Below, piece after piece: positions 40,103 to 49,210 of a stretch of 60,673 nucleotides of DNA. Positions within the stretch are counted from its first letter, which is position 1, and each line of letters starts with the position of its first letter. The DNA lies in the IMG/VR virus record IMGVR_UViG_3300036985_000346, positions 1 to 60,673 of that record. One strand, written 5' to 3'. Below the pieces are notes generated by a model. It had not been told where the DNA came from and did not search any database. It worked only from the letters and a program-made list of their open reading frames with translations. Origin of the DNA: a virus. The position numbers were made by a program, and so were the translations under genes.

Positions 40103-41326
40103 TCACCATTTCTTTACATTTGGCAATGGAGTGAATGTTGCAGGCTTTGTGATTGCTGCACGCCTTACGCCTTCGCAGGCATAACGCAGGGCATCGATCA
40201 CGTGGTTTTTCTTGTCTTCGAGCACCGGCAAGATTTTGCCGGTCAGTGGGTCTTGCTTGTAACTGTACAGCGTCAGCTCGTCGATTGTGTGGATGCATCG
40301 AGGATGCACGACGATGTCGTAGTTCTTCAAAAACTCGATGCCTTCCTCGACCGACTTAGGGCCTTTGACCGCTGTCATGATCTTTGGGAAGCCATTCTTT
40401 TTCATGTGGCTGATCGTCTCTGGCCTGGCTGAGTCGGCCACGATTGGCCACTTCTCGGCCTCTGGCACCTGCATGAACAGCTCGGGTGTGTTCACGATCT
40501 CGCAGCCGACCATGTAGGCTTCGTAATCGATGTACAGCGTGCGGCCAACGATGTGGCAGCGCACCAGCGTGGTCGGGTCGACCGCGAAGCCCCAGTCTGC
40601 ACCGAGCCTGTGGATTGCGTCTGGTGGTGCCTCGAAGTCCTCGACGCGCCAGTTCTTGAACACTCGGGTGTTGCTGTTTGTGAGGTAGCTGCCCATCCAG
40701 ACATGCTGGTATTTGTCTGGGTCGCGCCTCTTGTCGTACTCCATCTCGTCGCGCAGGACAGATGGAAACCAAGGGTTGTCGGTGAAGTTGACCTTGAGGA
40801 CGGTCGCGTCTTTTGGCGGTGTCGGGCCGCGAAGCAGGAAGTCGACAGGGTCGTTCTGTTGGCGCGGGTTCCACGTAAACCACAGCTCGGACTCTGGCTT
40901 GCGGATGGTTGGCCGCAGTAGGTCGAGGCTGGTCTGGCTTAGGCTTTGGGCTTCCTCCACCCATGCGCAGTCGTAACCTTCGAGCGATTTTATGGAGTCA
41001 GCTGTGTGGTTTTGCATGCCTTGAAAGATGATCATGCCATCGCCCTTCTTGGACTTGATCACGGCTTCCTGCACCTCGAAGTACGCGCCAGCGTTCATTT
41101 GCTCGATCTTCGTCTCCAGCAGGCGCTTGACCGACTGGTTGAGCGACTTCTGGATTTCACGCACGCAGACGCTTCTGCGTTTCTGGTCAATGATGTGGGC
41201 CTCGATCATCAGCTCGGCAAACATGTGGGATTTGCCGGAGCCTCGGCCACCCCATGCGCCTTTGTATCGGCTAGCATCCAGAAGTGGAAGCGCCCACTCA
41301 GGGGTTGGAAGTTGCAGAACGGTCAT
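40103..41326 (-). CDS. Terminase large subunit, copy B
   Basis: 407 residues with the same Walker A, Walker B and nuclease motifs as 7977-9200 and only a handful of substitutions. The start overlaps the small subunit stop by ATGA. Confidence 0.9.
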   Translation of the reverse strand: MTVLQLPTPEWALPLLDASRYKGAWGGRGSGKSHMFAELMIEAHIIDQKRRSVCVREIQKSLNQSVKRLLETKIEQMNAGAYFEVQEAVIKSKKGDGMIIFQGMQNHTADSIKSLEGYDCAWVEEAQSLSQTSLDLLRPTIRKPESELWFTWNPRQQNDPVDFLLRGPTPPKDATVLKVNFTDNPWFPSVLRDEMEYDKRRDPDKYQHVWMGSYLTNSNTRVFKNWRVEDFEAPPDAIHRLGADWGFAVDPTTLVRCHIVGRTLYIDYEAYMVGCEIVNTPELFMQVPEAEKWPIVADSARPETISHMKKNGFPKIMTAVKGPKSVEEGIEFLKNYDIVVHPRCIHTIDELTLYSYKQDPLTGKILPVLEDKKNHVIDALRYACEGVRRAAITKPATFTPLPNVKKW

Positions 41327-41775
41327 GCCTTAACGACCACGCGCTCAATGCGTTGCACCAGGGGATTGGCTGGATCGCCAGACACTTCGATCTTGTCGCC
41401 AAACTTCTTTGGGGCCATCTTTGACAACAGCCATTTGCGGGTGTCAACTTGTAGTCTGTGTTTTTGCACTGCCGCCCAGTCTTTCTTGCCATCCACAGCC
41501 ACGCCAACGTCTTGATCGCTGATCTCCATGATCTCTGTGGCCATGCGTTCGATCAGGTCTTCCCTCGCGCGCGCGTAATTTTCCGCAAGGGTAGCATCAT
41601 CGTCAACCCAGCGTAAGAAAGTGCTATTTGGAACACCAGCTGCTTGACAGGCTTTGAATGCGCTCAGACCGCTGCGCATCCCTTTCAGCACCATGTCAGC
41701 AATCACGGCTCGGTCTTCACTGCCTGGCTTGGTTCGCTTGGCTGGAGCTTTTGCTTTGTGGGTTTTTGTGGTCAT
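41323..41775 (-). CDS. Terminase small subunit, Sf6 gp1-like, copy B
   Basis: 150 residues. The C-terminal two thirds match 9197-9649, while the HTH region differs (VADMVLKGMRSGL-like stretch and PNSTFLRW). This is compatible with a shifted pac preference. Confidence 0.86.
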   Translation of the reverse strand: MTTKTHKAKAPAKRTKPGSEDRAVIADMVLKGMRSGLSAFKACQAAGVPNSTFLRWVDDDATLAENYARAREDLIERMATEIMEISDQDVGVAVDGKKDWAAVQKHRLQVDTRKWLLSKMAPKKFGDKIEVSGDPANPLVQRIERVVVKA

Positions 41776-41954
41776 GATGCATTGTCCTTCATGTTTTCAA
41801 TTCGCGCTAGTTTCATGGCATCTTTTAAATCAAGCCTGAGCTGCTCGTTTGCGGCCTGCTCATCTTGAAGTCGGATGTAGACCTCATGTGCAAACTTGGC
41901 CAGCGTGTCATGTTGCCATGTTGCAAAGTTTGGGGTTTCTCGTTTGTTGTTCAT
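41772..41954 (-). CDS. Conserved small protein upstream of terminase, copy B
   Basis: 60 residues, nearly identical to 9646-9828, with the same ATGA overlap into the small terminase. Confidence 0.65.
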   Translation of the reverse strand: MNNKRETPNFATWQHDTLAKFAHEVYIRLQDEQAANEQLRLDLKDAMKLARIENMKDNAS

Positions 41955-42174
41955 TTTCGTGATCTGCCTGTGGATAACTTTTTTTGTGAATCAAATGATT
42001 GGTGGTATCAAATTTCGCTGCATCGGTCGGTAACAGGTAACCCCATCTAAAGATGGGGGTTACCGAAAGTTACCGAAAACCGCTGTTTTTGCCCAATGTA
42101 ACAGTTACGTTTTTTTACGTTACAGTTACCAGTTACCGACTTAGTGCTTGTGGATAACTTGTGGATAACTTTGA
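41955..42174. other. Candidate replication origin region, copy B
   Basis: The 220-bp gap holds three perfect DnaA boxes TGTGGATAA (41969-41977, 42149-42157, 42160-42168), the last two spaced 11 bp apart. It also holds several GTTACCG/GTTACAG-type repeats between 42027 and 42138, and a long near-perfect inverted repeat (42036-42064, GGTAACCCC...GGGGTTACC). No ORF is supported. These are typical iteron-origin features beside a replication gene. Confidence 0.65.
42036..42064. repeat. Inverted repeat in the copy B origin region
   Basis: GGTAACCCCATCT pairs with AGATGGGGGTTACC with one bulged base and a two-base loop. The arms contain the GTTACC repeat unit. It could form a cruciform or serve as a dimer binding site. 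Confidence 0.75.
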
Positions 42175-44190
42175 TCATCGTTCTGACTTTCTGATCAACA
42201 TTGCGCTTGCTTGAGTTTCATCAATCACTGTCCATCCATGTTCGAAGGCCTCAATTATTTCGGCCACCAACATGTCTGCGATTGGTTTTCCTGGCACGCT
42301 TGGCTTGATGTATTGCTTGGCTGAAGTCTCGCTGACGTTCATTTTCTGGATCAAATAGTCCATCATGGCCGACCTACTTAGATAGGGTAAACCATTACGT
42401 TCTTCAGCTCCTGACGACCACCATGCGTTCTCGAAAGTCTTGCGATGGCTGTCGATCTTGCTGTCTTTCTTGGCCACGATTGGGGCTTGAGCTTGGACGA
42501 TCACAGCGCTGGTCACTTGTTGGTCGTCTTCATCGCGCCAGCCAGGGATGGCCACTTGTTGCAGCTCAACGTGAATTGTCTCGGCCAGTTCTGCGTCTTT
42601 GGACTTGCGCTGCACGATCTGCATGGGAACGCCTTCCTTGCCTGGCACGATGCTGATCTCGATGTCCAGAGCACCTCGCCATGCGCTTGAGCCTCGTGCT
42701 CGGTGCTGTGCTTCGTCTGACACGCCTGTGTGGTGCACCAAGATCACCGAGCAGTTGAATTCCATCATGAGCGCGTTGCATGCGTCCAGCATGGTCTTGG
42801 CATCTTGGGCACTGTTTTCATCGCCTGATAAGAATCGGTGCAGGGTGTCGACCACAATCACGCTTGGCCGGTCTTTGAGCATTCTGACCTGCTCGACGAC
42901 TTTGAGGTAGCCGGTCGGTGTGTTCAGGTCGCAGCCATCTTTTGAGAGCCACATGGCCAGCTTGCCTGCTTGGTGGTGGTGCTTCCATGCAGCGACCCTG
43001 CCGCGCAGACCGTGGTGGCCTTCACCGGCCAGATAGACCACATTGCCTTGGCGCACTTTGTGGCCTGCCCAGTCCTCGATGCCGCTGGCCATGCGCAGGC
43101 ACCAGTCGAGCACCACGAATGTCTTGCCTCCACCGCTTGGGCCGTGAACCATCACCAAGGCTTGGGACTGAATCCAGCGCTTGACGAGCCAGCTGATGGG
43201 GCTGGGCTGTGCGCAGAAGTCGTCGGCTGGAATTAGCCAGTCGTCTTTGACTGGCATCAGGAGGCCTGCGAGGTCGTGGCCAGCCTGTGCATAATCGTTG
43301 GCATCACCGAGTATCGGAGGCATAACCATGCGTGCACCGTACTTGGCGCTGGCCTGTTCTGCGTATCGTTGGCCGACACCAGAGTTGTCGTGGTCTGCGA
43401 CGATCACGATGTCTTGAGTTGCTCCATACATTTGCCTGAGTGTGCCAGTGACCGGCACCAGATTGCTGGCGCTGTAAGCCACCACGACTGGCCTGTCGGT
43501 GGTTTCGTGAATGGTGGCTGCCGTTGCGAAGCCCTCGGCCACGAACAGTGTGCCAGGCTCATCAAGTGAGCCTACCATCCAGAACTTGCCGCCTGTCTGA
43601 CCGCCTGGGTGGTAGAGCTTGCCGCCTTCGTGGTCGATGTACTGCAAGGTGGCCAGAGTGCCATCGCTGTCGTAGAGTGGCAGCACCAGTCGACCGTCTC
43701 CTGTTGCCCTTGCACCATGCACACCAATTGCCTTCTTGGACAGGTATGGGTGATCGGGAAGTGCTGCCTGTGCGCCTGTCCAGATTTTCTCGACCGTGTC
43801 GCTGGCCACTTGGTGCTGGCGCTCGAGTGCTGCGTCTCGCAAGGCTTTGGCCTCGGCCAGTCGCTTGGCGTGTGACATTTCCTCGGTCTGTGTGAGTTTG
43901 CGTCCTATGTCTGCACGCCATGTCACTTCCATGCCTGCTCGCCAGCAGCCGAACCGACCGGCTGGGATGCCATCACCAAACACCAGATACCAGCCTGGCT
44001 TGTCACCGTGGCCAGGCGAGCCTTTGGTGCCTGACCGGAATCTGTGAATCTTGCCATCGAAGTGGATTTCCTCTGGTGGCTCAAGCCCTGCCGCACGCAT
44101 TGCGTCAATGAGCTGTGTCTCTGGTGGTGCGACGAGCTTTTCTGGTGGTGGTGCCCAAGGGCCACCAAGTACTTTGGAAAGATCAGCCAT
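42175..44190 (-). CDS. Primase-helicase-like protein, copy B
   Basis: 671 residues. The first 560 match 10001-12016 closely, including the Toprim and RepA-like ATPase motifs. The last 100 (from GLPYLSRSAMMDYLIQKMNV on) are unrelated in detail though equal in length. The change falls together with replacement of the adjacent origin. Confidence 0.8.
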   Translation of the reverse strand: MADLSKVLGGPWAPPPEKLVAPPETQLIDAMRAAGLEPPEEIHFDGKIHRFRSGTKGSPGHGDKPGWYLVFGDGIPAGRFGCWRAGMEVTWRADIGRKLTQTEEMSHAKRLAEAKALRDAALERQHQVASDTVEKIWTGAQAALPDHPYLSKKAIGVHGARATGDGRLVLPLYDSDGTLATLQYIDHEGGKLYHPGGQTGGKFWMVGSLDEPGTLFVAEGFATAATIHETTDRPVVVAYSASNLVPVTGTLRQMYGATQDIVIVADHDNSGVGQRYAEQASAKYGARMVMPPILGDANDYAQAGHDLAGLLMPVKDDWLIPADDFCAQPSPISWLVKRWIQSQALVMVHGPSGGGKTFVVLDWCLRMASGIEDWAGHKVRQGNVVYLAGEGHHGLRGRVAAWKHHHQAGKLAMWLSKDGCDLNTPTGYLKVVEQVRMLKDRPSVIVVDTLHRFLSGDENSAQDAKTMLDACNALMMEFNCSVILVHHTGVSDEAQHRARGSSAWRGALDIEISIVPGKEGVPMQIVQRKSKDAELAETIHVELQQVAIPGWRDEDDQQVTSAVIVQAQAPIVAKKDSKIDSHRKTFENAWWSSGAEERNGLPYLSRSAMMDYLIQKMNVSETSAKQYIKPSVPGKPIADMLVAEIIEAFEHGWTVIDETQASAMLIRKSER

Positions 44191-44365
44191 GCGTCACCGC
44201 CTGCCTGTCAAAGTAAGCAAGTAGCCTGCGCACAGTTTCGTACTTCGGCTCTGTCTTGCCTTCTTTTAGGCGGTACAGCGCATTAGGATGGACACCAGCT
44301 TCACGAGCAACAACTTGCAGATTTCGGTCTGCGAGCATGGCTCTGAGTTTTTCAAGTTCAGGCAT
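44183..44365 (-). CDS. Small HTH regulator, copy B type
   Basis: 60 residues with LQVVAREAGVHPNALYRLKE as the helix-turn-helix. The start at 44365 has AAAGGGG upstream. An in-frame ATG further out (44416) lies across the promoter and is rejected. It shares no sequence with the copy A regulator except the overlapped end VTHG. Confidence 0.65.
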   Translation of the reverse strand: MPELEKLRAMLADRNLQVVAREAGVHPNALYRLKEGKTEPKYETVRRLLAYFDRQAVTHG

Positions 44366-44398
44366 TTTTTTACCCCTTTCAAAATTTATTTGCGTTTG

Positions 44399-44431
44399 GT
44401 GTTGACACTTTACCATATTTTGAGTTAAAGT
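44399..44431 (+). promoter_or_regulatory. Early rightward promoter, copy B
   Basis: Consensus -35 TTGACA (44402-44407), 18-bp spacer, -10 TAAAGT (44426-44431). GTGTTGACAC (44399-44408), a GTGT/ACAC inverted repeat, overlaps the -35 and is a possible operator. Confidence 0.65.
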
Positions 44432-44436
44432 CTAGC

Positions 44437-44486
44437 CACACCTCGAACTGATTCCCAGACGGAGGTGCAAAAAAAAGGAGAGCCAC
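44437..44486 (+). promoter_or_regulatory. Structured early mRNA leader, copy B
   Basis: The same hairpin as in copy A (CACCTC 44439-44444, GAGGTG 44462-44467), A-tract and AGGAG RBS. Only a few bases differ from 12267-12316. Confidence 0.6.
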
Positions 44487-45164
44487 ATGGCTATCAATTT
44501 GAAGTCAACAGGCAGCTTGTCTGCCAATGGAGTGAAGTTGCTGGTGTACGGCCAAGCCGGTGCAGGTAAGACCACTTTGGTCAAGACCTTGCCCAATGTG
44601 ATCGTGCTGTCAGCTGAGGGTGGTTTGTTGTCCATTCAGGACGCTGATCTGCCCTACATTGAGATCGCCAGCATGGACGATTTGCGCGAGGCATTCACAT
44701 GGTGCCGAGACAGCAAGGAGGCCGCTGGGTTTCAATCGGTCGCGCTGGACTCGATCAGCGAGGTGGCCGAGGTGGTGCTGTCGCATGAGATGAAGAAGTC
44801 CAAGGATGGCCGCGCTGCTTATGGCGAGATGAACAGCACCATGCAGGAGCTGATTCGCGCCTTCCGCGATCTGCCAGGAAAGCATGTCTTCATGTCGGCC
44901 AAACTGGAGAAGTCCACCGACGAGATGGGCAAGATGCTCTACAACCCAGGCATGCCAGGCAAGAGCTTGACACAAGGCCTGCCTTACTTCTTTGATGAAG
45001 TGCTGGCGCTGCGTGTCGAGCGTGATGCCGAAGGCGTGACTCAGCGTGCTTTGATGTGCGACTCTGATGGCCTTTGGTTGGCCAAGGATCGCTCTGGCAA
45101 GCTGGAGGCATGGGAAGCGCCTGATCTGGGTGCAATCATTGCCAAGATCGGGGGCAAAGCATGA
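44487..45164 (+). CDS. Sak4-like recombinase ATPase, copy B
   Basis: 225 residues, almost identical to 12317-12994 (about four substitutions visible), including GQAGAGKTTL. Many differences at DNA level are silent, showing purifying selection. Confidence 0.82.
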   Translation: MAINLKSTGSLSANGVKLLVYGQAGAGKTTLVKTLPNVIVLSAEGGLLSIQDADLPYIEIASMDDLREAFTWCRDSKEAAGFQSVALDSISEVAEVVLSHEMKKSKDGRAAYGEMNSTMQELIRAFRDLPGKHVFMSAKLEKSTDEMGKMLYNPGMPGKSLTQGLPYFFDEVLALRVERDAEGVTQRALMCDSDGLWLAKDRSGKLEAWEAPDLGAIIAKIGGKA

Positions 45165-45565
45165 CCGCCAAGGTATTGCCCAATGACATGAACGAGCTGG
45201 CCAGCATGTGGCTGGCTGCCAAGAAGCAGGAAGAAGATGCAACAGCGGATCGACGCGATATTGAAGACCACATCAAGAAGCTGGCAACCATTGCCGAAAA
45301 CCTTGATGGCACAGAGACCGTCGAGCCTGGTCGTTTCGAGATCAAGATCGTTGGCCGCATCGACCGAAAAGTCGACGGAGACAAAGTGCAAGAGCTTGCC
45401 GCTGAGTTCGGTCTGACCGATCACTTGGCCAAGTTGTTTCGCTGGAAGCCTGAGATCAACATGGCGATCTGGAAGGCAGCAGATGAGTCCATCACCAAGC
45501 CGCTTGCGGCTGCAATCACGGCCAAGCCTGGCCGCCCATCTTTCAAAATCATCCCCAAGGAGTAA
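45161..45565 (+). CDS. Conserved protein in the recombination operon, copy B
   Basis: 134 residues, very close to 12991-13395. ATGA overlap with Sak4 retained. Confidence 0.65.
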   Translation: MTAKVLPNDMNELASMWLAAKKQEEDATADRRDIEDHIKKLATIAENLDGTETVEPGRFEIKIVGRIDRKVDGDKVQELAAEFGLTDHLAKLFRWKPEINMAIWKAADESITKPLAAAITAKPGRPSFKIIPKE

Positions 45566-45568
45566 ATC

Positions 45569-46069
45569 ATGGCTTTTTTAAACGAAGAATTCAACGTCAA
45601 CGAACTGCCCCAAGGCAATGGCAACTTTGAGCCTTTGCCTGCTGGCTGGTACACCGCCACCATTTCTCAGTCTGAGCTGAAGGCAACTAAGGCTGGCAAT
45701 GGCCAGTACATCAAACTGCGATATGACATCACTGGCCCGAGCCATCAAGGTCGTGTGGTGTTTGGAAACTTGAACATTAAGAATCCAAACCCCAAGGCCG
45801 AGGAGATTGGTCGCCAGCAGCTGGGTGACATCATGCGTGCCATTGGCTTGGCCAAAGTGACCGACACCGACCAGTTGATCGGTGGTCAGATTGCCATCAA
45901 GCTGGAGGTCAAGGAGGACGCTCAGTACGGTGCAAGCAATGAGGTCAAGGGCTTTAAGTCTGTGTCCGGTAGCGTAGCGCCAGCGGCCAATGTGCCGCCA
46001 TTTGTGAAGCAGGCTGAGGCTGCTCAGGCAACACCTGCCAAGGCCGCACCGCCTTGGGCTAAGAAGTAA
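45569..46069 (+). CDS. DUF669-family probable ssDNA-binding protein, copy B
   Basis: 166 residues. The core equals 13399-13893; the linker before the PPWAKK tail differs in sequence and is two residues longer. Confidence 0.75.
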   Translation: MAFLNEEFNVNELPQGNGNFEPLPAGWYTATISQSELKATKAGNGQYIKLRYDITGPSHQGRVVFGNLNIKNPNPKAEEIGRQQLGDIMRAIGLAKVTDTDQLIGGQIAIKLEVKEDAQYGASNEVKGFKSVSGSVAPAANVPPFVKQAEAAQATPAKAAPPWAKK

Positions 46070-46107
46070 AAAAGAAAAAGCCCAGCCCTGATGGTCAGGA
46101 GCTGGGC
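46070..46107 (-). terminator. Conserved hairpin between DUF669 and exonuclease genes, copy B
   Basis: GCCCAGC (46080-46086) / GCTGGGC (46101-46107) with inner CCTGA / TCAGG. The T-rich run is again on the minus-strand side, as in copy A. Confidence 0.5.
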
Positions 46108-46134
46108 AAAGTTGCAACTACAAAGGAGAAACCC

Positions 46135-47160
46135 ATGAAGATTCCCGAGTCAGAGCATAACATTCAGGCGCTAATTGACAAGCACCATGAGGCTATTGCT
46201 GAGGTGCCGCGCCCACATCTTGGAGCCAGTACGCTTGGCCATGTGTGTGATCGGTGGCTGTGGCTGTCGTTTCGCTGGGCTGTGCAGCCGAGCTTCCCTG
46301 GTCGAATCCTGCGTCTGTTCAGGCGTGGCCACCAAGAGGAGGCCAACATCATCAGCGACTTGCGTGCCATTGGTATCGATGTGCGCAAGGTGTCGAGCCA
46401 GCACCGTGTGGACTTTGGCAGCCATGTGTCTGGCTCGATTGATGCCATCATCGACAAGGGTGTTCCAGAAGCGCCCAAGACCAAGCACATTGCCGAGTTC
46501 AAAACCGCATCAAAAAAGGCGTTTGACGATCTGGAGAAGAATGGCGTGGAGAAGTCCAAGCCTGAGCACTTTGTGCAGATGCAGGTCTACATGGCTGGCA
46601 CTGGCATCGATCGTGCGCTGTACTTGACTGTCTGCAAGGATGATGACCGCATCCACACCGAGCGCGTGAAGTTCGACAAGGATGTAGCAGGTAAGGCAAT
46701 CGAGCGTGGCCAGCGCATTGCTTTGACTGATCGCATGCCTGAGCCGATCAGCTCGGATGCGAGCTGGTATCAGTGCAAGTTCTGCGATGCGCATGAGTTC
46801 TGCCACCAGAGCAAGACCACCAAGCATGTGAACTGCCGAACTTGTGCTTTGGCCACAGCGATGCCTGACTCGACTTGGCACTGCGCCAAGTGGGATGCTG
46901 TGATTCCTTTAGATTCTCAGCGCACCGGCTGTGAAGGCCATGTCCTGCACCCTGATCTGGTGCCTTGGCAGCGCAAGGATGGGCCTGACGAGTTCACCGC
47001 TGTGTACGAGATCAATGGCGTGAATCTGGCCAATGGCGATCCTGAGCAGGAGGGTGTCTACGGCTCCAAGGAGTTGCTGGCCAATTCAAATGCCTGCGCC
47101 AGCGGTGATTCGTTCATTGCTGAAATGCGCAAGGACTTTGGTGGAAGGATTGTGGGATGA
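46135..47160 (+). CDS. PD-(D/E)XK exonuclease, Cas4/RecB-like, copy B
   Basis: 341 residues, same motifs and cysteine cluster as 13972-14997 with scattered substitutions. Its stop overlaps the methyltransferase remnant start. Confidence 0.8.
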   Translation: MKIPESEHNIQALIDKHHEAIAEVPRPHLGASTLGHVCDRWLWLSFRWAVQPSFPGRILRLFRRGHQEEANIISDLRAIGIDVRKVSSQHRVDFGSHVSGSIDAIIDKGVPEAPKTKHIAEFKTASKKAFDDLEKNGVEKSKPEHFVQMQVYMAGTGIDRALYLTVCKDDDRIHTERVKFDKDVAGKAIERGQRIALTDRMPEPISSDASWYQCKFCDAHEFCHQSKTTKHVNCRTCALATAMPDSTWHCAKWDAVIPLDSQRTGCEGHVLHPDLVPWQRKDGPDEFTAVYEINGVNLANGDPEQEGVYGSKELLANSNACASGDSFIAEMRKDFGGRIVG

Positions 47161-47288
47161 ACAAACAAGGAGAATTAAATGAGTTGGCTTTATTCGCAGG
47201 CGCTGGTGGAGGAATACTTGGCGGGAAACTTCTCGGATGGCGAACAGTCTGTGCCGCCACAGCATGGAGAATTCTGAATGCTCCGTGA
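47157..47288 (+). pseudogene. C5 methyltransferase remnant, copy B
   Basis: 43 codons: the N-terminal motif I region (LALFAGAGGGILGG, KLLGWRTVCA) is fused directly to the far C-terminus (WRILNAP). About 711 bp are missing relative to the repaired copy A gene, an in-frame deletion. All catalytic motifs are lost. The nested second frame is likewise reduced to 32 residues (47179-47277, MSWLYSQALVEEYL to GEF), ending just before the helicase ATG. Confidence 0.75.
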
Positions 47289-48867
47289 CTACCAACAGCG
47301 CACCATCGACCAGCTATATGCGTGGTTTGAGGCTGGCAGCCACGGCAATCCATGCCTGGTGCTGCCGACCGGCTCAGGCAAGTCGCACATCGTGGCTGCG
47401 CTGTGCAAAGATGCTTTGCAGAACTGGCCAGAGACTCGGGTGCTGATGCTCACCCATGTGAAGGAGCTGATCGAGCAGAATGCTGAGAAGATGCGCCAGC
47501 ATTGGCCTGGTGCACCACTTGGCATCTATAGCGCCAGCATTGGCCGCAAGGACTTGGGTGAGCCGATCACCTTTGCCGGCATCCAGTCTGTGCGCACCAA
47601 GGCCGGTGCGCTTGGCCACATTGATCTGGTGATTATCGACGAGTGCCACTTGGTCAACCACAAGGACGAGGGTGGCTATCGCAAGCTGCTTGGCGAGTTG
47701 AAGGCCATCAATCCGCACCTGCGTGTGATTGGCCTGACCGCTAGTCCATACAGACTTGGACATGGCCTGATCACTGACAAGCCTGCACTTTTTGACGACA
47801 TCATTGAGCCGGTCAGCATCGAGGAGCTGGTGTTCAAAGGATATTTGGCCACGCTTCGCTCCAAGATCACCAAGGCCAAGCTGGATGTGACTGGCGTGAA
47901 GAAGCGTGGTGGCGAGTTCATCGAGTCCGAGTTGCAGGCCGCTGTGGACACCGACGACAAGAATCAGGCCGTGGTGCATGAGGTCATGGCCTTGGCCGGT
48001 GAGCGTAAGGCGTGGCTGTTTTTCTGTGCTGGCGTGAAGCATGCCGAGCACGTGGCCGAAGTCCTGCGCCAGCATGGTGTGACCGCTGAGTGCGTGACTG
48101 GCGAGACACCAAAGAAAGAGCGCGAGCGCATGCTGGCAGACTTCAAGGCAGGCCGTGTGCGTGCGCTCACCAATGCCAATGTGCTGACGACCGGATTTGA
48201 CTATCCAGACATCGATCTGGTGGTGATGCTTCGCCCGACCATGAGCGCCAGTTTGTATGTGCAAATGGCAGGCCGTGGCATGAGGGTCAAGAGCCACATC
48301 GATCACTGCCTAGTGCTCGACTTTGCTGGTGTGGTCGAGTCGCATGGCCCGATCACCAATGTGCAGCCACCAAAGAAGGGTGGCGATGGCAATGGAGAGG
48401 CACCAGTCAAGGTGTGCGATCACTGCGGTGAGTTGGTGCACATCTCGGTGATGGTTTGCCCTTCATGCGGTGAGCAGTTTCCTGAGCCTGTCAAGAAGTC
48501 GATGGTGCTGCGCAACGACGACATCATGGGTCTGGATGGCCAAGAGCTTGAGGTGACGAGCTGGACATGGCGCAAGCACATCAGCAAGGCCTCTGGCATC
48601 GAGATGCTGGCCGTGACGTACTACGGAGGCCTGAGCGACACACCGATCACCGAGTACTTGCCAATCATGCACGAGGGGTATGCCGGTCAGCGTGCGATGA
48701 GCCAGCTGCTCAGTATTGCCAACAGCGCCAGCATTGTGCCTGGTGGTCTGAATGTGAAGACGCTCGAAGACATGGTGCAGAACATGAACAATGCCACGCC
48801 ACCAGAGTGGATCGAGTATCGCAAGGATGGAAAGTTTTTTAGGGTAATGAAAAGGAGTTGGGAATGA
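47278..48867 (+). CDS. SF2 DEAD/DECH-box helicase, copy B
   Basis: 529 residues, same motifs as 15825-17414 (LPTGSGKS, DECH, QMAGRGMR, zinc knuckle), with a TASPY variant of motif III in place of TATPY. Otherwise nearly identical. Confidence 0.86.
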   Translation: MLRDYQQRTIDQLYAWFEAGSHGNPCLVLPTGSGKSHIVAALCKDALQNWPETRVLMLTHVKELIEQNAEKMRQHWPGAPLGIYSASIGRKDLGEPITFAGIQSVRTKAGALGHIDLVIIDECHLVNHKDEGGYRKLLGELKAINPHLRVIGLTASPYRLGHGLITDKPALFDDIIEPVSIEELVFKGYLATLRSKITKAKLDVTGVKKRGGEFIESELQAAVDTDDKNQAVVHEVMALAGERKAWLFFCAGVKHAEHVAEVLRQHGVTAECVTGETPKKERERMLADFKAGRVRALTNANVLTTGFDYPDIDLVVMLRPTMSASLYVQMAGRGMRVKSHIDHCLVLDFAGVVESHGPITNVQPPKKGGDGNGEAPVKVCDHCGELVHISVMVCPSCGEQFPEPVKKSMVLRNDDIMGLDGQELEVTSWTWRKHISKASGIEMLAVTYYGGLSDTPITEYLPIMHEGYAGQRAMSQLLSIANSASIVPGGLNVKTLEDMVQNMNNATPPEWIEYRKDGKFFRVMKRSWE

Positions 48868-49019
48868 CAGTTGAAGAACAAATGAGCAGGATGCACAAAT
48901 TGAAAGTTTGTGATGTTTGCAATCGAGAGGCTGATCCGCTTGGCGGTGTTAGCGTGCGCACCAAGTGGCATTGCGCTCGGTGCTGGGTTAAGTTGATGCA
49001 GCGGGGTAGTAAGTCATGA
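48864..49019 (+). CDS. Small zinc-ribbon protein, 51 aa, copy B only
   Basis: MTVEEQMSRMHKLKVCDVCN, then WHCARCWVKLM gives a CxxC...CxxC zinc ribbon. ATGA overlaps at both ends support it. Copy A has no gene between helicase and the next small gene. Confidence 0.6.
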   Translation: MTVEEQMSRMHKLKVCDVCNREADPLGGVSVRTKWHCARCWVKLMQRGSKS

Positions 49020-49210
49020 GCCGACCACCAGAGCCACAATTCTTGGTTGACTACCGCGAGTGGATCAAGGCTGGCCCACCCAAGTGCTGCCACACCTGCG
49101 AGATGTACGGCAATGATGGCCTGTGCACCGAGTTCTTCATGACACCGCCAGCCGAGTTTGCTGCTGAGGTGGATGCCTGCCCTAAGTGGGAGCCAGAATG
49201 TCCGTTCTAG
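49016..49210 (+). CDS. Small cysteine-rich conserved protein, copy B
   Basis: 64 residues, nearly identical to 17411-17608 apart from the first three residues. The start overlaps the zinc-ribbon gene stop. Confidence 0.65.
   Translation: MSRPPEPQFLVDYREWIKAGPPKCCHTCEMYGNDGLCTEFFMTPPAEFAAEVDACPKWEPECPF

Noticed and set aside
42027-42138. Short repeats that might suggest a CRISPR array
   Set aside because: The GTTACCG units are only about 7 bp, irregularly spaced and in both orientations, with no spacer pattern or cas genes. They fit origin iterons better.
44366-44416. N-terminal extension of the copy B HTH protein
   Set aside because: The extra residues are encoded across the promoter and operator region, have no RBS and no counterpart in copy A. 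The ATG at 44365 has a good RBS.
47374-48306. 310-codon leftward frame over the copy B helicase gene
   Set aside because: Entirely antisense to a conserved helicase, His/Gln-rich, no RBS; a shadow frame.
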